Below, in pieces: positions 21,844 through 33,989 of a DNA stretch of 64,000 nt. The position numbers and the translations under genes were made by a program. The number at the start of each line of letters is the position of its first letter. Position 1 is the stretch's first letter. The notes beneath the pieces are model-generated. The model worked only from the letters and a program-made list of their open reading frames with translations, was not told where the DNA came from and searched no databases. The DNA is from Tubiluchus corallicola (taxonomy: Eukaryota > Priapulida > Priapulimorpha > Priapulimorphida > Tubiluchidae): contig JAQGDQ010000293.1 in NCBI GenBank assembly GCA_030141605.1, forward strand, positions 1 to 64,000. Reading direction: 5' to 3'.

Positions 21844-24800
21844 GTAAGTCAGTCATGAAGTTTCTTAACAATCTGATCTTTTTTCAATCAGTTTATGGTT
21901 GCTATGAATTGTGTGCAGCAAGCTAGAACATAAATCTGTAACCTGGCCCAACGAATGCGGCCAGTTTCTTGTCTAGTCCAAAGTTCACTTTCAAGCTCAG
22001 TGCATTCTGCTTAAGACAGCCGCATAAACAAAACTACTGTCCTACACAATTATCAAATTTCAGCCCGGATAAAAGTTAAGAGTTTTCGCCAGAAAAATAG
22101 CAAGTAATAATATTTTTTAAATGCCAGAATATCCCTTTGCCTTTTCTACGTAAATTCTTTGGCAAATTTCATAATGTTATAAGCTCGAACGATTTCATGT
22201 TGTGCGTGTGAAATTGGTGGCATTTCCCTCTATAGATGCCAATGTAATTGGAGCAAGTTGGAACTGTGCGTATAGAAAAATATTTGACTTTAAACAAAAG
22301 GAAAGTGTAAAACTACTTATGTATTATTGTGGAACCGTGCCAGCAAATTTTTTGGTTGACAATCGCAAATTGGGATTTTTCCGAAGAATGCAATCCGAAT
22401 CACTTGTTATACCAAAAATGTTGTATTTTATGAATGACTCAGGTGTTGATTTAAGGATAAGGTACGGTTGTATTCTTTGCTTTAATTTTAATGTGAAAAG
22501 AAAAGTTAAAAAAACATTTTATGAATGTGTAAACAACTGCACGAAACATGGTGGCGGTATGTATAATTATGGATTTCATCATCTTTTGTTTTTATAATTA
22601 CTAACAAAAATCATTTCTTATTGCATTAATTATTTTTACTAAAATTACATTGCTGTATAAAATTTTTATACGAATAAAAGATCAACAATAATGATAATAA
22701 TAAAGCAAGCAGACTAGGAGATGAACAGTCGAACAGGCATCAGTTTTAAACATGGAATATTTACATGCATTTTTTGAAAAACGCAGAACATTTCGACGTC
22801 TTCTGTGGTCTTTGTCAGTTCAAAGTAATCTTTAATACATTCCTATTTACAAAAAGTACATACGTGACTGAAACGTTTTATGTTTTCAGTAAAATAACAT
22901 TAAATTTCTAATGATACTAAAGTTAGTTAATAGATTACATGCATTTTCTTCTCCCTTTTTGTGCTCCAGTAGATTTCCAAAAGACTGGGACCTCTTGTGT
23001 TGTTAGCGCACTCTATTTTGTACCACATTGTGGCCTCTTGTTCTGAAAAATACATTTCAGAGGAGAAGAGTGGTGTCAAATACGTTCATGCCGTTTATTT
23101 ATTTTTTCTGTGATGCTCTGGCACGAATCCTGAGGTCCAAGTCATTCTTAGTCTTAGCCATTTGACGTGACTTTGAATATATGTGCATGGTGTATACTCA
23201 TTGCTAGTTTTTCTTGCAGGACAAGTCTGTGGTGGCCCTAACAGAGGCAGCTGTCACAGGATCAGACCAACTGCGGAAGAGAATCCTGAAGAACCAAAGT
23301 TTGAAGACAGATACTCCTGGCCAACAAACTTTGTTACCCATCAGTGCTATTGCAACAAGAATTATTATGGGTCTGTCATGATCTTTAATTTAATAGCTTC
23401 ATTTTGCTTTGGAGATCTATATAGTATAAAATTACAAATGGCTTCATAATTCTGGTTCCACAACAGATGAAGACTTGAATAGCTGGACATACATCTTTGA
23501 GGTCAAGGAATTTGTCTAGGTCAAGGAGGACGCTTAGATGCGGTTATCGTTTGGGTTGCTTAACGTCGGAGTTTCTTTATCTTCGCGCAGTTCCCAAATG
23601 CCCAGGTTAACAAATAGCCCAGTTAAAATCTTTATGCAGCTTCCAAATTTTCTGTTTGCCAATTCGCTTCAGACAAGGTCACACTTGAGGAAAATGAAAC
23701 TAAAAATACAAGTCAAGAAAACGAGAATTTTTGTAACAAACTCGGTACTGACACGAGGTTCTGTTAACATTCTTCATTAAGCCAGCGAGGATGAAATTTA
23801 CAGGAATTTATTTTCTGACTAAGAATTCCACGAAACTTCAGTGGAATCTGCCAACTGGGTTAGTTAAGGTAACAAACTGAGGCACCCCATCAGATGTGGC
23901 TGCAGTATTTCGTGTAAGGTTGGATAGTTTTCTGTGAGGTATAACAACGACTATTATAAATTAAGATTTGAGCACTATACAAAAATCTTGCAAGCATCCT
24001 GCTTGGTTTGATGTGTATGCATTTACAAAACATCTATCAATCCTTAGTAAGTTCGGTTAGTAAGTGCCTTAGTTACTAAGTGCTCTGGGTACAAAATTTT
24101 GAGTCTTCGTCAAGTTACCAAGTAGCTAGGTCACCAGTGTCGATGTTACTGATTAACCACTTTTTGTCAGTGAACACACAAAAAAAATTCTTTCGTCGAT
24201 GATTATATGTGTTGTGGAGATCTAGAATATTTTATAGTATAGAAGAACCAATCTTCTTACCTTGTAGAAGCAGTCGAAGTTTCGAGAACTTTCTATACGC
24301 GATGCGCGTAGTAGTTTCTAGATTGTTCTGGTGTTGTCCATTTGCACTGATATATATATATATATAAGGCGGAGCTGGCCGCTTAAGTTTATTCTCATAT
24401 TCTCAGATTTTCAGATTATCGTATGCTATTTTCTTGTCACTTGACTGTTCACATTTCGCGTTCCTTCATACTTGTGTGTTGTAGAATTCTCACACAATAA
24501 ACCTGTTTAACTTGACAACGTGTTTTCTTGTTTTCTCTACGAGCCTTCCAAGAGAAAGAAACACAACAATATGATTATATGGTAACCTGTGGATGCAATG
24601 CAATAAATAGGTGAAAGTAAATCATCATATTTGGCTCTGTATTATCATTTTGAAAATTGATCCTAAACAGTCTAAAGAAGTAAAAATATATATAGTATCT
24701 CGCTCAGATCAAAATCAGCTCGTCTTTCTTCCGGCTAAAGTTCTTCTGTTTTGGTTATAATACAAGAAAAGCAACAGCAGCAGCAGCACTAATCAAAGAC

Positions 24801-27800
24801 GCTTCACAAAAATATCTAAATCAATTATGACAGAATTAAAAACTTCACAAGATTAAACGGTAAGCCTATAAAATTTCATTACGGTAACTAAATACATGAA
24901 TACACAGAGAATCATCAAAATACAAGTATAACACGACAAACAATTTGATCACTTTAGAAGTTATATGTTATTTTAATTAAATAAGTATATATTTTAAAAG
25001 CACTATAAAGAAACCTACAAGTGGCTTCACGACCCCCCAGTAAATTTACCATATTCTACTCTTTTGATAGGTACGACTGCTCACAATGCAAGTTTGGATA
25101 CACAGGAAGAAACTGTGACAAATCAGTCACTTTAAAACGTCGAAATATTCACTCAATGAATGATGCTGATATACAAGAACTCAAAGACGCTATGGTAAAA
25201 GCCAAACATACGCTTAGTGATTATGCTACTCTAAGCACATCGTATAGGTAATTTGAACCAATTTTTCAGGTAAAGCGTGATTATTATTATATAGGTGCTG
25301 AAGTTGTTGCAATTGTCCAAATGTTCATCTGTTAATTTGTGATCGTTGGTTGATTTGTCATTTGGCTGAATTTTTTGTTTGATTGTGCACTTGTTAGTTT
25401 GTTTGTTTGTTAGCTAGCTTGCTGGTAGAAAGAGGGTAGGTGAGCGGGCAGGCAGGCAGGTAAGCGGAGAAGTAAGTAGAGAGGTAAGCAGGTAGGTAGG
25501 AATAGGTATATATATATATAGGTAGGTAGGTGGGCAGATAAGTTATCACGTAGGCAGGTAGGCAGGTAGGTAGGTAGGTAGGTAGGTAGGTAGTTAGGTA
25601 GGTAGGTAGGTAGGTAGGTAGGTAGGTAGGTAGGTAGGTAGGTAGGTAGGTAGGTAGGTAGGTAGGAAGGTAGTTAGGTAGGTAGGCAGGTTAGATAGGT
25701 AGGCAGGTAGGCAGACAGGTAAGCAGACAGGTAAGTGGAAACTAGGCAAGTAAGTAGGACGGACAGGCAGACAGGTAGGCAGACAGGTAAGTGAAAAGGT
25801 AGGCATGTAGGTAGGAATAGGTGTAGGTATATGTAAGTAGGTAGATTGGTAGACAGGTGGGCAGGTAGATAGTTAGTCTCCGTATAAACCACATAAACCA
25901 CAATTCCCCTCTACAAATTGTTGATAATTGTCCAATAATTTGTCTTCAAGGCTTGATATCACACGTACTCGCCAAAAACTACAATCTCTGTCAAAAACTA
26001 ATCGAGTCTACCCGATCTAATCCGACCCAATCTATGGAATATTAGTATATTCCAATCTAATCCAATCCATTTTTTGTTTATTTTGTTTATTTGACAAAAA
26101 CACAATTCAGTCTAATGTAATTATGTTGCCAGCTGCTTCTATTTGATTTTTTTTATTACGTAGCAAAAAATTAGCGTTGTGCATGGTGAGCATGTGTCAG
26201 TTTTCTGTTTTCTGTTCAGAGACCCAGGCCACCCAACATTCAAACAGACGACATACTTTGACTATTTTGTTTATCTGCACTACTACGCGGCAAGGGATCC
26301 CGTAGACTACAAGGGTAAGAGAGGCATTGATCTCACAGAAGGATACCATCCATTGGACTATGCTCACTTTGGACCAGGATTTCCCTCATGGCATAGGTAT
26401 GTATCACGACACAGGTTTTTTATCAAAAAGAAAAATTATTGAATAGTTGATTAACTATTGACGTCTATTATTTTTTCGACGGTGCAGCCAAAGTAACATG
26501 TGAGGAAAAGATGTCATAATTCTGTTAAACATGAGCACAGGTAGAATGGAAGAAACTTCTGAAAAGGTGCTTCTATAAAGTGCTAATGGCACTGAAAAGG
26601 TGCTTCTATAAAGTACTAATGGCACTGAAAAGGTGCTTCTATAAAGTACTAATGGCACTGAAAGGGTGCTTCTATAAAGTACTAATGTCACTGAAAAGGT
26701 GTTTCTATAAAGTACTAATGGCACTAAAAAGGTGCTTCTATAAAGTGGGCAACATAACCATTCCTATCAATTTGACTGTGCTGAATCCGAAAATGGTGTT
26801 GCTAGCTTGAAAAATTATTAGAAAAGTGTCAAGAACTCAGAGACAAAATGGCCGCCAAAATTTGCACAAACCGTATAAAAAATCCCAAAAATTTTATATT
26901 CAGACTCGATTACGACATGTAATCCAGGGTAGTTGGACCTGAGTAGTCCATTTGTGTTGTATTCATTTCAAAAAATGGCTTATGTTTTCGAAATTGCTGC
27001 CACAAAGAACGAAATTATGCCGATCATGTAATCTTTACCTAGAACTATATTCCCCTAGAAATACTATTATATATATAGTAGAACTTTCTCTAGAACTTTA
27101 TTATAAAAGTAAAAAAACTGCTGAACCTAAAAAGTTGCTGCTGAACTCCAAAAAGACGCAAAATGACTTAAACTGTCCAGTAAGCAAGAAACGAAATGGC
27201 AGCCGAGTTTTCGACATAATAGTTGTAACGTTACGTTTTACATTCTGGACATTGTATGTTACCTCAACGACATCCTATAATATTGCCATTCCATCTACCC
27301 TACGTCATTTCCGTGACATCCTGCGTTGTTCCATTGACATTGTCCGCATTGTCGCATCCTTCATTGTAGGATGCTACGAGAATAACATAAGCTAGTTATC
27401 CATGCGAAATGATAGCATAACTTTTATTGTTAACATAACATAACATTCCCAATCATTGAAGCACACAAAGACTATTTTACTCTGCTTTTTATATTTAAAT
27501 ACATTAACAACATCAGCAAGCCATTCCAGAATAACAGATTTACCTTTTTTCCAAATCCTATCGTTAATTCCAGAACAAGCAAGCTAAAACAAATTAGGAC
27601 AAATACCCACTATGGAACGAACTCTGCAATCAAGCAAGCAATTCTACTTTGGAATTCTCTACCAATACAGGTTAAACAAATCAAGTCCCTATCAGCATTT
27701 AAAACAAAATTAAAATCACTAATATTAACCAGATATGAAATACCATCACACCAGTACGACAACATACACACTAATTCAGAATTCATATATCCACGGCCAT

Positions 27801-28839
27801 ATTAATTAAATCATAGTTTTTCATTTTTTGTGCATAGTTGTAAATATGTTTGATTTTATTCGTCGTTACTTTCCATTACTGCACAGTAGTTTAGATTGCA
27901 CTGACGCATTTGCCTTTAGCAGTGTAAGTTTTTATTAACTAACACTGATTGATCATCTCTGTAAAGCTTTTATCAGCGATTATCAATGTATTTTAATGGT
28001 AAATAAAGATTATTACGTACATACATTTAACATGTTTACTTCGAATGTACTCACATCTTTTGCTCTTCAGATTTTAACTGCAGTTACATTTTATCGTAGG
28101 TTGTTCCTGCTTAAAATGGAGCGGGTTTTGCAGAAATTATCTGGCAACCCTAAATTGACGATCCCATATTGGGACTGGGTAGGGGATAAAGCCGTGTGTT
28201 CTGTGTGCACCAACAGGTTAGAGTAACGTAAAGTTTTCGCATAAGCGATTAGCGTTTAATTTTGCTCTTTCTTTTTCGACTAATTAATACTGTTACAGTT
28301 GTTCCTGCCACTTTTATGACCGTTATTCATCGTCACTGTTATCTTTTGAATTTTTTATGCTTAGAAAAGTAAACAGTCACTTTCGGCTGTTGTTTAACTT
28401 TATTTGTAAAATTTGAAAAACTTTCTTTTGTTGTTTTGTTTTTCGGTTTACTCATGTTTCTGAGTACGTTGCTTTATTTTCATTTTTTGATGATCACGCT
28501 TAAGGAAACTTTTTCCTGTTACTTGGGGCCTCTGCTTAAACTTGTTTTTTCAGAGTAACCTGTATTTGTGTGACAACACTATTTTTGATTTTCTTTATTT
28601 AAAGTATATTTTGTACACCGGAAAGTACAATGTTTTAAAAATTAAGACATTAGCTGTACAGACAAACTAACAAAATTATGGCAATATTTAAATGATATAT
28701 AAAAAATCCCAGAAATTTGATATTAAGAAGTGATTACGACATGTATTCCAGGGTAGTTGGACCTGAGTAGTCCATTTCCGTTTTATTCATTTCCAAAAAT
28801 GGCTTATGTTTTCGAAATTATATATACTATTATATACAT

Positions 28840-28923
<84 letters not shown>

Positions 28924-31900
28924 AGCATTTACTGTACAAAATTTAACTTTCTTAGTTACGTTTCTGTAACAGAGGTTCTTTCTGTAAATATGAATGTTTT
29001 GTAAAGTTAAGGTTAAACAATAGTGTCAACGTTTTGGCTACACTTGCAGGTATTTTGGTGAAAATAATGAGCATGGCTTTCTTAGCAAACAATCAGAGTT
29101 TGCTGATTTCGAGTTAATTTGCACTGACTACCAAAAGACTATACGCAAAACTGGGGAAATTTGTAACGTTGAAAAGAAAACAGGTAAAAGGAGTTTAAAG
29201 ATTTAATGCACATTAAGTTTTGTTTTATTGTAAGTCCTGTGGAGCAATTAGGGCCTACCATTTCTTCTTAAAATTCTGCTTCATTGAACTTTGAGGTACA
29301 CTGTTGTTCCTTTCACTACTCCATGATAGCTAAAGCTGTCTTTCCTTTGTTTGTCCAGTTAATTGTTTCTTTGTTTATTTAAAGGAAAGACAAGCCTTTT
29401 GGGAAGTTCTTACTTCAATATTCAGGAAAAATGTTAGAAGGATTTAGCAGTAAAACTATGATGAGCGCATTCCGTGATTAGTAAAATCATTTTAAATTTG
29501 CGATCATTTTACGCAAGGCTGCTACCATTTTGAATGCTCATTTTTCTGTCAATGACGTCGTTCATTGGCTGAAGAAAAGCCGCGAACTGTCTATTCCTGT
29601 CAAAAGTTTTTTTAAAAAAATTGGATAGCTAATACTGTGATGTTTTTGCATGGACATTAGACAAGCCGCAAAAGTGTGAAATAGTTTAAATAGTGCGCGG
29701 TTACGGAAAGACACGATGCGCTTACGAAAGGTCGCGAAATCACGTCATAATTTTCAAGTGAATGACGGCTACCACTGCGCCTATACGGGGTAGTAAAAAT
29801 CAGTTTATTGCTTTATGGACAGTTTTTATGCAAATTTATTGTTAGATTTTTCTAAGTTTAAGTGATAACAATAAATAAAACCAACTTGCTAGGTCACCTG
29901 TCCTTCCCTTTAAAGCCTAGTGCACGCGGACGTTAGAAGGCAAGAAAGAATAAACAATTTTAAATCGAATTGTATTGCAGCCGACGAAAGGTGAAATAGA
30001 ATTTGAAGTGTATCACGTGATTTGTTTTCGAGTGCTGGTTGGTTGTCGCGCGCCGCACTTATTTCGCGTTCTGCACACCAGCACTTCTTTTTCATTCGCG
30101 AATTCGCTTGTTTTTCTCTAGCGCACACGGGCGTTAAATTACCTGCTTTGTTTTGTTTCATGTTTTCCTGTCCATATATGTTAGGCTTTAGGCTACACTT
30201 GATTGACAATAGCAATTTTATAGGGTTGCTAAAAAGGCGATCACGAGTTTCTCCGCTGGCTCCGGAGCTGCCAACACTAGAGGACGCTCTTGTTTGCATG
30301 GATCTACCTGTCTACGACAATCCGCCTTACAACGCAAGCTCTCGCCTTCCCGGATTCCGGAATTGTCTAGATGGTTTTGTTAATAAAGATAATAAGCTGT
30401 TTTTTGAAGACGGCGTGCCTATGACAATGCATGGACAAGTGAATATTAGAAGATCAGTTTATAAAAAGAAGCTTCATTAAGTCAATTTTTATTACAGGCA
30501 CTTAAAAACACATATAGTTAATAACAACACAACTTTATTAAAACTTTTACTTTTCAAAGTTAAAAAGTTAGAATCATGCCAAACGTTTCGACAGACTACT
30601 GCTGTCATCATCAGTGGTAAATTTACAATCATACGACCAGTTTATATAGGCAGAATCTATTATGCACTAATTAAGTAGTTAACAGAAGCCAAAGCAGTTC
30701 AATTCCTTTAAATTTATTATCAAACACTTAGCTATTTGTTACAGTATCAGTTTCTTTTCTTCCTGTCTGCTTAATCATTACCTATTTGGCTTTTGTAAAT
30801 ATATAATTAGTGCTTAAGTTACTGTATCAATTTCTTTACTGGTCTGCTTATTCATTATATACCTATTTGGCTTCTGTTAACTGCCTAATTGGTGCATTGC
30901 AGGCTCTGCCAATATAAACTGATTCTATGTTTGTATATTTATCACTGATAATGACAGCAGTAGCCTTTCGAAACGTTTGGCATGATTTAAACTTACTTTG
31001 TAAAAATAAATGTTTTAATAAATATGCGTTGTTTTTAACTATAAACTTTATCAAATTTAACAAAAAATTCACATCGTGAAGGCAAAAAATGAACTTTGTC
31101 AGTTATTTAAAAAAATCGTGAATTGTGATTATGATGCGCTTTATGGTTGGTGTAATCGTAAAACTAAGATCGTGTGTAAGTTTGACATTTCACGATAGGG
31201 AAAGACTGCAAGATTAGTAAGAACAAGGGAGGACCTTGTAATAGGGAACAGTAAAGCATTAAAGGAAAACAGGATGGTTTTTTTTAAATCATGCCCTATA
31301 TTGCAGCACGGCAAAAAGTATATATTTTAACAAATATAAGCGTCTGTGACAAATAAATAATAAGTTAAAATGGCAGGGCACAACTACTGTTGGCATCACA
31401 ACTGAACATAATTTTCAGCAGCACAAACATTTTTTTTGACGGTGTTCAACGTGTATGTAAAAACTAAAATTGAAGTACAGTGCTACTGTACAACATTCAG
31501 CGTGATGTACAAAAACACGGCAAATTTCAAGTTTTCCGTTTACTGTTGTGCTTACGCATGTGCTCTGGAACGTGTGCATTATATCACACCTGAGCAATTC
31601 TGAGCTGAGAACTACAGCACTTGTTTTTTGTGCAGCGCGTTTTCGAGATGCAGGCGCTGGCGCCCATCTAACTAATGAATGGCGAAATGTACTTGCAAAA
31701 GAACACGAAATAAACTAACCGCGCAAATGAGAAATTGCGTTTCTGTGGTAATAATTCTTTCACTTAAGTCGTTCTTGATAAAATAGCATCTTCGTTATAA
31801 TATTTTATGGGATAGATTGTTTTGAGTTATATTTTAAGATGTAAGCATCGTCAACAGAAACATAGAAAGCGATTAATTTGGACTGTGAGAACATAGAAAA

Positions 31901-33293
31901 TAAGGACAAAAAGAAAACTGAGCATAGCCAGGTCTTTCAATGATCATTTTTAATCACTACCAATGGTTTAACAATTACACTCTATGTGCAAGTTGATTCT
32001 ACTTATTGCCTCTGTGCTTAGTACGTCTTATGAGCGCGGCCATAGTCTGCTGTTATTGTTCCTATGGAAATTCGTTAAACCGGGAGTTAAACCTTTTTAA
32101 CACATTCTATTAGCATCTGAACTTCCGCAGTATCTTAGATAAACAAATTATGGAATATTTTAGAACTTGTGGCCTTTTAGAGCTTAACTGGGGTGGGGGA
32201 AAGGTGGAAATTGGACTTTTAGTAAGCAATGTTTGAGGTATGACTTGTGATATGCCTTCCAAATTTTGTGATGAGACAAATTTAACCGCTCACGTTTTAT
32301 GTAGTTCTGGTTGATAATAACAGTAACACACTCTAGTGGCGCGTTCAGGCGTGGAGACTTCTTTCACAACTTGTTGCGCAACTTTTCTCTGAGAGAAGTT
32401 GCCAAGCCGTTCACACGTTGCAACAAGTTGCGAGAAGTTGTCAAGCCGTTCACACGTTGCAATAAGTTGCGAGAGAAGTTGCCAAGCCGTTCACACGTTG
32501 CAACAAGTTGCGAGAGAAGTTACCAAGCCGTTCACACGTTGCAACAAGTTGCGAGAGAAGTTGCCAAGCCGTTCGCACGTTGCAACAAGTTGCGAGAAGT
32601 TGCCAAGCCGTTCGCACGTTGCAACAAGTTGCGAGAGAAGTTGCCAAGCCGTTCACGTTGTAAATTTACTACCAGAAAGAAAAGTTGCGCAATAACTGAG
32701 TTGCGAGAGAAGTCTCTACGTCTGGACGCGCCATAACAACTCTCCTATCTCTGCGCTCGTTAAAAGGGACTTTTCACGTGTTAGGCTCTATTCGGTTCTA
32801 TACGTACATTGTGCACAACAAACGGGATGCAGCATAAAGATGCATTGAGCATAAATGACGAGTAAGTAGAAAGAAAGTGAAGGACTATCCCGTTAAGTTT
32901 ATTCGACATTGTCATATTTGTAGAAAGCAACAAAACAGCAAAAATACAGCATCTGACATAATGAATGACTGACTTAGAACATACATGAATTGTCAAATAA
33001 AAGCAAAGATGTATTTCTACAGGTTCATGCCTACTTCACTGACGCTATGGAAGATTTGGCAGAATCAGCAAATGATCCAATTTTTTACTCGCATCACAGT
33101 AACGTCGATCGGCTCTTCGAAGCCTGGCTGAGAGCACACGACTCCAAATCTTCACAGGTATAACTCATTATAGGAAAAAACAGTGAAATAGTATGTTGGA
33201 TTTATTTTACTGTCATTGCTCAATAAGTATGGAAATACTTATTACGGCTTTGAAATAAGTATTGAGATACATAAGGTCTTATCCCTGGACTAC

Positions 33294-33383
<90 letters not shown>

Positions 33384-33934
33384 TTAATTTAGAACGATTT
33401 TTGTAGAAGATCAGTATTCTATTTGATTGTTTTGTTCGTTTTGTGGCAGTTTTATTGAGATTGTTTTGCCATGATACCTGTTCCCATAGGCGGTTTATTT
33501 GCACTTCTGGGACAGAAGGACTATTTCCTATTAGATGGTTTCACGTAACTTATTGTCGAGCGACACTTGATCAAGCATCGTTATGCCAGCGGAAACATAA
33601 CTTCTTAATATATATAACTAACATCCATAGTCTTTGGTCAATCCAAAGTCTGCTCTGAGTGGAATTTACTGTTTAGAATCTTATTTTAGTATTTGGTATA
33701 GAGATGTAGGGACCTAATCCTACACACATTAAAGGTAACTAAAACACCACTGTTCATATAGGGTTAGCTGAGTCTAGCCAAATGATTGAACACATCAACA
33801 TCATTATAATCATTACTGTCAACGTCATTATCATCCTCATCATCACTATCACCACCACCGCCACCAACACACCACCACCACCAACCTCGTCACCACCATC
33901 ATCATCATTACCATAATCATCATCATCGTCGTCG

Positions 33935-33989
<55 letters not shown>

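Larger units (their letters stand above)
26397..28099. other. Tyrosinase B intron 4
   Basis: Contains the 33-bp minisatellite, a dispersed repeat copy (26876-27000), a decayed array at about 27240-27370 shared with intron 4 of copy A, and the LINE fragment at 27434-28012. Confidence 0.6.
28217..29049. other. Tyrosinase B intron 5
   Basis: Contains dispersed-repeat copy 2 (28697-28821) and an AT dinucleotide array. No other feature. Confidence 0.55.
30515..31045. mobile_element. Inverted-repeat element with hammerhead-like arms (Penelope-like remnant?)
   Basis: Arms of about 170 bp (30519-30690 and 30875-31043) are inverted copies of each other. Both contain the stretch CATGCCAAACGTTTCG on the outer side. 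The centre of about 180 bp carries an internal direct repeat of about 75 bp (near 30738 and 30822) and no coding. The arms resemble the inverted pseudo-LTRs of Penelope-like elements, which carry hammerhead motifs; a foldback DNA element is the alternative. Confidence 0.6.

Noticed and set aside
22202-22597. 131-codon ORF in intron 1 of tyrosinase B as a nested gene
   Set aside because: No recognisable domain, no ATG, promoter or poly(A) context that stands out.
26580-26810. Repetitive peptide gene built of 11-residue units
   Set aside because: Explained by a 33-bp non-coding array within an intron, open on both strands because 33 is a multiple of three.
32311-32736. 141-codon ORF over the 39/41-bp array
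   Set aside because: Lies wholly in a TIR element made of tandem repeats; no start or splice context.
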